Virus record (IMG/VR): IMGVR_UViG_3300036817_000262
Coordinates: 1-23,553 of that record
Origin: a virus
Strand: one strand, 5' to 3'
Length of the DNA stretch: 23,553 nt
Part shown: piece by piece, positions 7,224-14,486 of the stretch
Numbering within the stretch: the first letter of the stretch is position 1
Layout: each line of letters opens with the position of its first letter
Program-made: the position numbers and the translations under genes
The notes under the pieces: generated by a model
Databases searched by the model: none
What the model saw: only the letters and a program-made list of their open reading frames with translations
Told to the model about the DNA's origin: nothing

Positions 7224-8958
7224 AATGTACACCGGGAGCGATTTCGGTTTCGTCGGTCAATCCTACGAAGCACCGATGGTGCTGCAGGATACGCAGCGCT
7301 TGATCAATTGGTATGTCGAGATGGATCCGAACCCGGAGGCGAAGGAGCAGCTCGCGCTCTTAGGGTGCCCCGGACTGCTTGCCGTGGCCTCGACCCTCCC
7401 GGGGCAGGTGCGCGGCATGTGGGTCCTCCCAGGCTCCCAGGCAGCACTCGTCGTCACGGGCGCGACCGTGTGGCTCATGACCATCACGGTCCCGGCAACC
7501 GCCAACTCGCTGCCGAAGTATGCGACGCGCCAAGTGGGGAACCTCTTAACCAACGCAGGCCCGGTCTGCATCCGGGACAACGGGGTGCAGCAGAACGGTC
7601 TCGGTGGCTTTGCCGTGATTGTCGATGGCACCTACGGGTATTACTACCTGCTGTCGGGTGTGCAGCAGACCGTGACCTTTGGTGCCGCGACGACCTTTGG
7701 CAGCAACGTGATTGGCTTCCCCGGTGTGCTGCCAGCGGGTCTCATCGTATCGACCGCAGCGACCTTGAGCGATACCGGTGGTGCGATCGCTCCCGGCACG
7801 GTATTCACCGCAATCAATTCCACTTCGTTGACCGCGACGATGTCGAAGAACGCAGGCATCAGTGTGGCGAGCGACACGATGACCTTGACGATCCCGCCCT
7901 TTGGACAGATCACGGATCCCGGATTCTTAGGTGCCCAGCGCATCGCGTTCATCGAGGGGTGGCTTGTTTTCAATCTGCCGAACACGCGCACGTTTTATTC
8001 CACGGGTCCGACTCCGTACCAGATGATCTTCCCGGGTGCGTTCTTCGCTCTGAAAGACTCCTCGACCGACAACTTGATCACGCTGCAGGAGAACAACCGC
8101 GAGCTGTGGCTGATCGGCGAGCGCACTGCAGAGGTCTGGTACAACGCGGGCGGCATCAACTTTCCCTTCCAGCGTATCCCGGGTGTGGGTCCGCAGGTGG
8201 GCTGCGCTGCGGTGTACTCATTGACGCGCGTCGGGACGGAACTGGCGTGGCTCGCACGCAATGAGCAGGGACAGAACATCGTCGTCATCACTGAGCAATA
8301 TTCGTACAAGCGCATCTCCACCCATGGTGTCGAGCAGGCGATCGCGAGCTATCCCGTCGTGAGTGATTGCATCGGGTACGGGTATGAAGAGGCGGGACAC
8401 GGGTTTCTGGTGATGGTGTTCCCCACAGCGGATGTCACTTGGGTGTTCGATATCACGAGCGGCGCATGGCATCAGCGTGCGAGCTTTCAGTCAACGACCG
8501 GACAGTTCCACCGGCATCGCGGCAACTGCTTCATGGATTTCGGCGACGTGCGACTGGTGGGTGATTACCAGACCGGACAAATCCATCGCATGTCGCGCGA
8601 TTACTACGACGACAACGGTGCGCCATTGGTGTGCGTGCGACGTACGCCGCATGTGTGGACCAAAGCGAATCGAGAGCGCGTGTTCTTCTCGCAACTCCAG
8701 ATCGAGTTCACGCCCGGTGTGGGCCTGCAGGTAGGACAAGGCTCCGATCCGCAGTTGATGTTGCGCTGGAGTGATGACGGTGGTTTTACGTGGAGCAATC
8801 AGCACTGGGTGACGATCGGTAAAGCGGGACAGACCCGCAATCGTGCGATCTTCCGGCAGTTGGGCCGCGCACGCGATCGGGTGTGGGAGGCAACGTTCTC
8901 CGATCCCGTACAGCGCGACATCATCGGCGCGACATTGTTTGCGGAACCGACTGCATGA
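7189..8958 (+). CDS. Packaged DNA stabilisation protein, P22 gp10-like tail hub
   Basis: The ORF gives 589 residues from the ATG at 7189. ATGs at 7207 and 7225 are equally good starts (no clear Shine-Dalgarno for any), and all overlap or abut the gp4-like stop at 7223. Features of the P22 gp10-type family include a PGLLAVASTLPGQVRGMWV early strand region, LITLQENNRELWLIGERTAE then VWYNAGG (about 303-328), and a propeller-like series ending FSDPVQRDIIGATLFAE. In P22 this protein forms the hexameric hub next to gp4 and seals packaged DNA. Residues about 160-235 hold a T/A/G-rich insertion (FGSNVIGFPG..LPAGLIVSTAATLSD, SLTATMSKNAG) akin to the gp4-like insertion. The family call is firm; the start is not. 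Confidence 0.82.
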   Translation: MRVGSRMAVSIEMYTGSDFGFVGQSYEAPMVLQDTQRLINWYVEMDPNPEAKEQLALLGCPGLLAVASTLPGQVRGMWVLPGSQAALVVTGATVWLMTITVPATANSLPKYATRQVGNLLTNAGPVCIRDNGVQQNGLGGFAVIVDGTYGYYYLLSGVQQTVTFGAATTFGSNVIGFPGVLPAGLIVSTAATLSDTGGAIAPGTVFTAINSTSLTATMSKNAGISVASDTMTLTIPPFGQITDPGFLGAQRIAFIEGWLVFNLPNTRTFYSTGPTPYQMIFPGAFFALKDSSTDNLITLQENNRELWLIGERTAEVWYNAGGINFPFQRIPGVGPQVGCAAVYSLTRVGTELAWLARNEQGQNIVVITEQYSYKRISTHGVEQAIASYPVVSDCIGYGYEEAGHGFLVMVFPTADVTWVFDITSGAWHQRASFQSTTGQFHRHRGNCFMDFGDVRLVGDYQTGQIHRMSRDYYDDNGAPLVCVRRTPHVWTKANRERVFFSQLQIEFTPGVGLQVGQGSDPQLMLRWSDDGGFTWSNQHWVTIGKAGQTRNRAIFRQLGRARDRVWEATFSDPVQRDIIGATLFAEPTA

Positions 8959-9287
8959 CGCGCACGGTACCGACTTACACGACGCCCTGGACTCCGGGGA
9001 ATAAAAACGATTCGACGTGGTATCGCTATTTTCAAGCGATCGAATTGGGGGAGCCTCCCGGTGGCGAAGTCATCGTCACGCCAACCGCATCACCGTTTGT
9101 ATTCACCGCACCGAAGCAGGGATACATGGTGATCTCGGGCGGCACCGTCACTTCGATCATGATCTCTCGCACACCACCGTCGTATGTGCTGACAGATCAG
9201 ACCTCGGGAGTGTTCCCACTGTCGCAGAGTGATCTTTTGAAGGTCACCTACACCGCAGCTCCAGCGATGACGTTCTTTCCAACATGA
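8955..9287 (+). CDS. Hypothetical small beta-rich protein
   Basis: This 110-residue ORF starts at the ATG inside the ATGA shared with the gp10-like stop. A longer in-frame version from 8883 would run deep into the gp10-like gene and is rejected. The N-terminus (TRTVPTYTTPWTPGNKNDST) is polar and is followed by WYRYFQAIELGEPPGGE. Beta-type segments (SPFVFTAPKQGYMVISGG, SIMISRTPPSYVL) come next. A TSGVFPLSQSDLLKVTYTAAP end suggests a small virion-surface or tail-accessory protein. No family is recognised. Its stop overlaps the SET-domain start (ATGATGA), so it is probably coupled to it. Confidence 0.65.
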   Translation: MTRTVPTYTTPWTPGNKNDSTWYRYFQAIELGEPPGGEVIVTPTASPFVFTAPKQGYMVISGGTVTSIMISRTPPSYVLTDQTSGVFPLSQSDLLKVTYTAAPAMTFFPT

Positions 9288-9667
9288 TGACGTACGAAGA
9301 GATGATCAAGGCCGAAGGCTGGGAGACGCTGGAGAAAGCGTTGCGACCGTTCTGGGAAACACTCGATGACGTGCGACCGATGCCGGGACACTACGTCGTG
9401 CGACCCTCGCCGATCCACGGATTCGGACTCTTCGCATCGCAAGATCTTGACGCGGGCGAAGTCATCGGGCCTGCCCGCATCAACGGCATTCGCTCTGAAC
9501 TCGGTCGCTACTGTAACCACAGCTCAGATCCCAATGGCAAAGCGGTGCGTGACAACAATGAGGATCTGTACTTTGTCGCTCGCAGACCGATTCTCAAAGA
9601 TGTCGAGATCTGCGTCGATTACCGGCAGGTGTTTGCCGTGAACAAGGAACTCCACGTATGCAGATAA
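9284..9667 (+). CDS. Minimal SET-domain protein, putative protein-lysine methyltransferase
   Basis: This is a 127-residue protein (127 from ATG 9284, or 126 from ATG 9287). Residues 38-51 (VVRPSPIHGFGLFA) carry the SET N-motif with the GxG SAM-binding loop. Residues 54-61 (DLDAGEVI) match the following 'dI..GE.I' strand. NHSSDPN at 78-84 is the SET NHSxxPN pseudoknot motif. YFVARRPI (96-103) and VDY (111-113) match the 'xxAxrdIxxGEExxxDY' end, though the second GEE is replaced by DVE. The segment between the two halves is very short (about 12 residues), so this is a minimal SET. Expected activity is SAM-dependent methylation of lysine; the substrate is unknown. It sits in the late operon where P22 has gp26/gp14 and overlaps the cupin-like gene by 10 bp, suggesting a joint role on a virion or host protein. 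Confidence 0.8.
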   Translation: MMTYEEMIKAEGWETLEKALRPFWETLDDVRPMPGHYVVRPSPIHGFGLFASQDLDAGEVIGPARINGIRSELGRYCNHSSDPNGKAVRDNNEDLYFVARRPILKDVEICVDYRQVFAVNKELHVCR

Positions 9668-10128
9668 TTCCGAGATGGGATCAATATCCCACGCTGTCAT
9701 TTCGCGACAAGGTGGCTTACCTCACCTACGAATTGACGAAGTTGCCGCAGGTAGAGATGCCGCTGCTGCATATCTTCGAGAACGGCTTCTACATCCGCGA
9801 GATCGAGATTCCGGCAGGCACGTTGTTCCTGGGCCGCATGCATCGGCATGGGCATCGCTGCGAGTTGATGAAGGGATCCTTGGTGCAGGTGTTGCCGGAT
9901 GGTTCGAAGCGTGAGGTGCATGCGCCATTCGGGGTCGATACGCAAGCAGGATTCCACATGGTGCTGTACACGTTGACCGATGTGGTGGGTCGTACGATTC
10001 ATCCCAATGGTGGCGAGTCACGTGACATCGTCGCCCTGGAGGATGACATCTTCGAGTCGGTCGAGGCGCTGCTGATGCTGGGTGAGCAGATCGCGCAGCG
10101 CTTGCTGCCGAGTGACGTCGCCGCATGA
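9658..10128 (+). CDS. Cupin-like phage protein
   Basis: This 156-residue protein has a central part following a small phage beta-barrel family. REIEIPAGTLFLGRMHRHGH starts at about residue 47 and is followed by a C-E-L-M-K-G element. The HRHGHRCE piece fits the cupin motif 1 pattern HxHxxxxE, a possible metal site. A later HAPFGVDTQAGFHMVLYTL segment and an IHP motif (VVGRTIHP) would supply the second barrel half and another histidine. The C-terminus is helical and acidic (ALEDDIFESVEALLMLGEQI). From memory, proteins with this 'PAGT..GkiHk..H' layout recur in tailed phages without an established function. The ATG lies 10 bp inside the SET gene and the stop overlaps the next ATG (ATGA), so all three are coupled. 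Confidence 0.68.
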   Translation: MQIIPRWDQYPTLSFRDKVAYLTYELTKLPQVEMPLLHIFENGFYIREIEIPAGTLFLGRMHRHGHRCELMKGSLVQVLPDGSKREVHAPFGVDTQAGFHMVLYTLTDVVGRTIHPNGGESRDIVALEDDIFESVEALLMLGEQIAQRLLPSDVAA

Positions 10129-10910
10129 GTGGCGCAGCAGTCGGTGTGACCGCACTCGCCGCAGGCGCGGTGGGTGCTGTGGGTTCGATCGCAGCGGCAG
10201 ATACCCAGGCGGGAGCTGCGCGACATGCGCAGAACATCGCACAATCGCAGTGGCAGCAGACGCAGGCCCTCCTTAAGCCCTATAACGTCGCAGGAACCGG
10301 CGCACTCGGTGAACTGCAGTACCTGATGGGTGAGGGCACCCCGGGGGCGGGAGGCGTTGCACGGTCTTCTGCGGCGGGCGGATTCGGATCCTTGAATGCT
10401 CCCTTCACTGCCGACATGATGAAGCAATACTCACCCGCGTATCAGTTCCAGATGGCGCAGGGACAGCAGGGGGTGCTCAATACCGATGCCAGTGCGAGTG
10501 GTGCGCTCTCGGGAGCTGCGCTTAAAGATCTGACCTCCTTCAATCAGCAGTACGCGAACACCGCGTTCCAGAACGCGTTCACGCAATACCAGACGCAGCA
10601 GCAGAACGTGTACAACCGACTCTCGGGCCTCGTGAATACGGGTGAGGCGGCAGCAGCGGGTACCGCCGCGACGGGTGCCCAGCTCGCCGGAACCGCCGCC
10701 ACCGCAGCACAGAACGTCGGCACGGCACAGGCAGGCGGCATCGTCGGCGCATCGAATGCACTCAGTGGCGGCATGACGAACGCTGCGCTGTGGGCACAGT
10801 TGGGGGGTGGAGGTTTCAATGGCTTGAACACTGCTACTTCTGGTACGACGCGTATTGCACCAACGCAAGCTGATTACGGACAAGTTTATGTACCACCGGC
10901 ATCCAGCTAA
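10125..10910 (+). CDS. DNA ejection protein, P22 gp7-like
   Basis: This is a 261-residue, Ala/Gly/Gln-rich protein. The N-terminal 25 residues are a small-residue hydrophobic stretch (GVTALAAGAVGAVGSIAAAD) of membrane-inserting type. AQSQWQQTQALLKPY (about 39-53) matches the P22 gp7 element QQWNAIMANLKPF. SPAYQFQMAQGQQGVLNTDA, SGALSGAALKDLTSFNQQYA and the following FQ/YQ/N-rich helix (FQNAFTQYQTQQQNVYNRLS) are the usual core of this family. An A/G-rich region (about 170-215) follows. In P22, gp7 is carried in the virion and ejected with the DNA to help it cross the cell envelope. A post-assembly cleavage cannot be judged here. The start overlaps the previous stop (ATGA). Confidence 0.78.
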   Translation: MSGAAVGVTALAAGAVGAVGSIAAADTQAGAARHAQNIAQSQWQQTQALLKPYNVAGTGALGELQYLMGEGTPGAGGVARSSAAGGFGSLNAPFTADMMKQYSPAYQFQMAQGQQGVLNTDASASGALSGAALKDLTSFNQQYANTAFQNAFTQYQTQQQNVYNRLSGLVNTGEAAAAGTAATGAQLAGTAATAAQNVGTAQAGGIVGASNALSGGMTNAALWAQLGGGGFNGLNTATSGTTRIAPTQADYGQVYVPPASS

Positions 10911-12265
10911 TGGCTGACAGCGGAATCCCATCGATCTCTCCGGTCGCGGCAGACATCAAAACGCCGGATGTCATGGGCACCCTTGGCAGCATCATGGACC
11001 TCATGGGCAAGCGGCAGGACATTGCCGTCAAGCAGCAGCAACTGCAGCAGCAGGCAATGGTCACGCAGAAGATGCAGGAGATCCGAAATTTCCACAGCAC
11101 TTATAAGCCGCTGAACTACATCGGACCCGATGGCACCACTGACATCGATAAGGTGACGGATTCACCTGAGTTCAAGAAGTTATCGCTTGCGCAGCCAGAC
11201 ATTCTGGATCAGCTCTACAAAACGAAAGGTGATCAACAGGGAATAAAACAAAGCGTATTGAAAATTGCCGGTGATCAGCGGCAGCGAGCGGGTGATTCGA
11301 TGGCACCATTTCTGGGTGACCCTGATGTGCAAGCAGGCAATCCTGAAGGTGTACGCAAACTTAAAGAAGGATGGGAAAACACCTGGAATCAACCGGGCAT
11401 GGATCGCAATGGTCCCAACATGCAAGCGCTGCATCAGATGTTTGCCGCAGTGGAGAACGCCAAGGGAGATCAACTTCTCCCGGCGTTGCGATTGGGTCTG
11501 AATTATTTGGGTTGGTCACCGAAGAATGTGCCGCTCGCTTCAGGACAAGTGGGACTGCAAGAACCGTCAGGATTTATTCGCGAACCTCCATCAGAGCAGA
11601 TCGGTGGCAGACCTACTCCGAGTTTCAACCCATCGCAGCCGTATGTTGCGGGGCAAGCCGAATATGCGAGAGGTCAAGCAGAAAGCGACAATGCCCGTTC
11701 GAACTTGGTGAGCAATGCCGTCGAGCCATCACGCAAAGGCATCACGTATGCGAATGACATCCTGGCAAAGGCACACGAAATCAAAACTGGCAAATGGTCT
11801 CAAGCCACAACGGATTTTATGACCAACGCACACCTCGACAGTCCAGAGGCAGCAGCGCGGCAACTCGTCGGCAAGGATCTGGAGAATTTGCAATCTTTGG
11901 CGAGTGTGGGTGCACCCGACGCAGAAGCAAGAGAGAATATCCGAAAGGGTTATCCGAGTCTGTCAATGCAACCTGATGCATTGAAAAATGCCACGGAAAT
12001 GGTCAAGGGTAACTTGATGCAGAATCTTTCGAGAGCTGCCAATCAGCGAAGGTTTACTGACATGCACGGCAGCAACCAGGGATTCCGCAATGCCGATGAT
12101 AAGTTCACCTCTCAAGCAGATTCACTGATGTACTCGTATAACGATTTGAAGACCGATGCTGAGCGAAAGGAGTTCATCGGAAGACATTTCAGATCTCGTG
12201 CAGAGTTCGATGAATGGTTAGGTCGCAAGAATTCATTGGCGCATTTTCATGGGTTTGAGCAGTAA
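10910..12265 (+). CDS. Putative internal virion / DNA ejection protein (gp20-like position)
   Basis: This is a 451-residue polar protein. Near the N-terminus a Gln-rich heptad region (KQQQLQQQAMVTQKMQEI, about residues 42-59) is probably coiled coil. It is followed by mixed alpha-helical sequence with many Q, N and K and no membrane segment. No enzymatic motif is visible, including no lytic transglycosylase signature. The C-terminal domain (QADSLMYSYNDLKTDAERKEF, then RSRAEFDEWLGRKNSLAHF) is helical. It lies directly after the gp7-like gene (TAATG overlap) and before another large protein, the order of gp7-gp20-gp16 in P22-type phages. The ejection-protein assignment is from synteny and composition. 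Base composition here is less GC-rich than in the flanking genes. Confidence 0.6.
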   Translation: MADSGIPSISPVAADIKTPDVMGTLGSIMDLMGKRQDIAVKQQQLQQQAMVTQKMQEIRNFHSTYKPLNYIGPDGTTDIDKVTDSPEFKKLSLAQPDILDQLYKTKGDQQGIKQSVLKIAGDQRQRAGDSMAPFLGDPDVQAGNPEGVRKLKEGWENTWNQPGMDRNGPNMQALHQMFAAVENAKGDQLLPALRLGLNYLGWSPKNVPLASGQVGLQEPSGFIREPPSEQIGGRPTPSFNPSQPYVAGQAEYARGQAESDNARSNLVSNAVEPSRKGITYANDILAKAHEIKTGKWSQATTDFMTNAHLDSPEAAARQLVGKDLENLQSLASVGAPDAEARENIRKGYPSLSMQPDALKNATEMVKGNLMQNLSRAANQRRFTDMHGSNQGFRNADDKFTSQADSLMYSYNDLKTDAERKEFIGRHFRSRAEFDEWLGRKNSLAHFHGFEQ

Positions 12266-14486
12266 CGATTCTGCACTTGCCGATCAAGTGTTCTCAACTA
12301 CGACTGATGCACCTACGGATGACACAACCGCTGCACCTGCCAGCGATACAGCTCTTGCAGATCAAGTCTTTGCTGGTCCAGGCGGCACACCTACAAAAAG
12401 TGACATCTATCCCAAGAGGACGCCGCGCGAAAGTCCGTACGATCCGAATCGCTACACCATTGGACAGGAAATTCCTGAAGCACTGGAGTCGTTGTATCAC
12501 CGAGCGGTCGCGGGATGGAAAGGACTGTATGTCGGTGGGCACCTGCCTGGATTGTCGTTATTGGGTGCGAGTACCGAGTCGGATCCCGATGCCGCAGCAA
12601 AAGCCGTTAGGGATGAGTTAGCGAAACAATCGAAGTATCCCGCGCGACCGGCGGATTTTGGTTTTGATCCTTTCAATTACCGAAAGACTCATGAAGCAAA
12701 TCTTGCAGCTCAACAACGCGCGAAGCAGCAGTACTACGCAGCGCATCCTGACATTGCCGCGCGCGATGCGAAGATCGATGCGATGTTTCAGGATCCCGGG
12801 CGAGCTGCGGGCGATTTAGCAACGAGTCTGGGAGCGACACCGGGACAGGCTGCGGTCGCATCCGCTGTTCCTGCAGCGGTTGCGGCAGGTGTCGGCACGA
12901 GTCCTGGCTTTACTCTCGGTGGTGGCGCAGGGGTATTCGAACGACCTCCACCTCGCACCGCAGGATTACCTGTTCCCCCACCAATGAGGGCACCCGTCGA
13001 TTTCCCCTCACGGTCGATGGGTGCTGCAGAAGCCCTTCCCGATCTGTCGGGAACCTCGCCGGAATTTCAGGCTGCGCACACAGAGGCACAGGCTCGAGGT
13101 CCGATCAATCCCGAAGTTCGCGCGCGTCACATCAGAGCGGAGAATTTGCCGGTGCCTGCAGGCACGCCGCGACTGCAGCTCGATGAAGGACAGGCGACAC
13201 ATGATCCGGCATTCATCACTGCTATCAGCGATCTGAAATCAGATCCAGCGGTGCAAGGCCTGCTCACCGCACGACGTGCAGATCAGGAGAATGCACTCGT
13301 CGGCAGCATGGGAGAGATCCGTCGCCTCGCGACTCCCGGCATCGTTCACAACACCAATGTGGAGCATGGGCAGAACGCAATCGATGCCATGAAGGAAGTA
13401 GATAACGCACGACTCGATGACATCTCCAGCAAGTATCAAGCAATGAGAGATGCGAACAACGGAGAGTTCCCGCTCGACACACCGAAACTACTGGCGAATG
13501 TCAATTCTGAATTGCATCGGCAGATGGAATTTGACGACGCACCCGCATCGGTGTTGAAGAAGCTTAAAGAGGTTTCCGACCGGGGTAACATGACGTTCGA
13601 AGAGTTCGAACAGATGCGAAGCAAACTCGCACGCCTCCAGCGCACTGGTCCTACCGAAGGCAGATACGCAGCGGGCATCATTCGCGATCAGTTAGAAGAG
13701 GTTCCATTGACGGGTGATGCAGCGGGTTTGAGAGATCTGGCGGATGTAGCGCGAAAAGCAAACAAGGCTAGAGAATCAGATCTGCGTCAGATTCCGGCAT
13801 ATCGCGCGGCAATCAAAGATGGCAATCCATTGGATGACGACGGGCGGCACGTCATCGGCGAACCCTCACTGCAAGCACCGGCATACATGGACAAGTATTT
13901 CACCGGCACGGGCACTGCTGCGACGTCCTCTCCCGCAGCCATCATGCGTGCGAAGAATCTGATGCAGGGACATCCTGCGTTCCATGATGCCGTCGAGGCA
14001 GCGACACTCAACGATCTATCAGATGCGGCGGGCGTGAATACCGCGACCGGCGAAACACGCAAGTTCAAGTCAGCGACCTACGGTGATTATCGCCAAGCAC
14101 TCGATGACAAGATCAATCTGCTGGTGAAGCCGGAAACGGCGCAGCGCACGCAGGATCTCGCTGGCGCTGCCGCCGATGTGCATCACACCGGAACTGCAGA
14201 TATCAATACGTCGGGATCCATCAATGCTCTCAAGCGTTACTTGGAGGGTGACGTACCATCAACGCCTGCAAGTGAGACTGCAGAGGATCTCGGTGCAACG
14301 GCAGCACATGCTGCGGCTTCCTTTGCATTGGGTGACGTCACGGGCGCAGCGCTATCGCGCGTGGGTGCCAGAATACTCAAGGGAAAGAGCGTGGCAAAAG
14401 CACGCGCAGAAGCAGCGCAGAGAAAATTAGATTTCGCCCGTCGCGTCACTAAGCCGGGTGCTGGACTTAACTACCCAACAAAATAA
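12249..14486 (+). CDS. Large putative internal virion / ejection protein (gp16-like position)
   Basis: This is a 745-residue protein. The N-terminus has a 9-residue duplication: DSALADQVF (7-15) and DTALADQVF (33-41), joined by a T/D/P-rich linker. A small-residue hydrophobic stretch, VASAVPAAVAAGVG (about 203-216), is followed by a proline-rich part. A long helical region covers about 290-600. A second small-residue stretch near 690-715 (GATAAHAAASFALGDVTGA) precedes a basic helical C-terminus. No transglycosylase or peptidase motif was found. Size, order after the gp7-like and gp20-position genes, and hydrophobic small-residue segments fit a gp16-type ejection protein that enters the host envelope, but this is inference. 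The ATG lies 17 bp inside the previous gene; the stop abuts the next ATG. Confidence 0.62.
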   Translation: MGLSSNDSALADQVFSTTTDAPTDDTTAAPASDTALADQVFAGPGGTPTKSDIYPKRTPRESPYDPNRYTIGQEIPEALESLYHRAVAGWKGLYVGGHLPGLSLLGASTESDPDAAAKAVRDELAKQSKYPARPADFGFDPFNYRKTHEANLAAQQRAKQQYYAAHPDIAARDAKIDAMFQDPGRAAGDLATSLGATPGQAAVASAVPAAVAAGVGTSPGFTLGGGAGVFERPPPRTAGLPVPPPMRAPVDFPSRSMGAAEALPDLSGTSPEFQAAHTEAQARGPINPEVRARHIRAENLPVPAGTPRLQLDEGQATHDPAFITAISDLKSDPAVQGLLTARRADQENALVGSMGEIRRLATPGIVHNTNVEHGQNAIDAMKEVDNARLDDISSKYQAMRDANNGEFPLDTPKLLANVNSELHRQMEFDDAPASVLKKLKEVSDRGNMTFEEFEQMRSKLARLQRTGPTEGRYAAGIIRDQLEEVPLTGDAAGLRDLADVARKANKARESDLRQIPAYRAAIKDGNPLDDDGRHVIGEPSLQAPAYMDKYFTGTGTAATSSPAAIMRAKNLMQGHPAFHDAVEAATLNDLSDAAGVNTATGETRKFKSATYGDYRQALDDKINLLVKPETAQRTQDLAGAAADVHHTGTADINTSGSINALKRYLEGDVPSTPASETAEDLGATAAHAAASFALGDVTGAALSRVGARILKGKSVAKARAEAAQRKLDFARRVTKPGAGLNYPTK

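Noticed and set aside
6468-7232. Antisense frame of 254 codons over the gp4-like gene
   Set aside because: R/H/D-rich shadow sequence with no domain pattern; the + strand gene is a recognisable family with coupled neighbours.
7308-8264. Alternative + strand frame of 318 codons inside the gp10-like gene
   Set aside because: Arginine/histidine/cysteine-rich out-of-frame translation of a well-supported gene.
8883-8954. Longer start for the 110-residue protein
   Set aside because: The extension would overlap the conserved end of the gp10-like gene by 76 bases; the ATGA start at 8955 matches the junction style of this operon.
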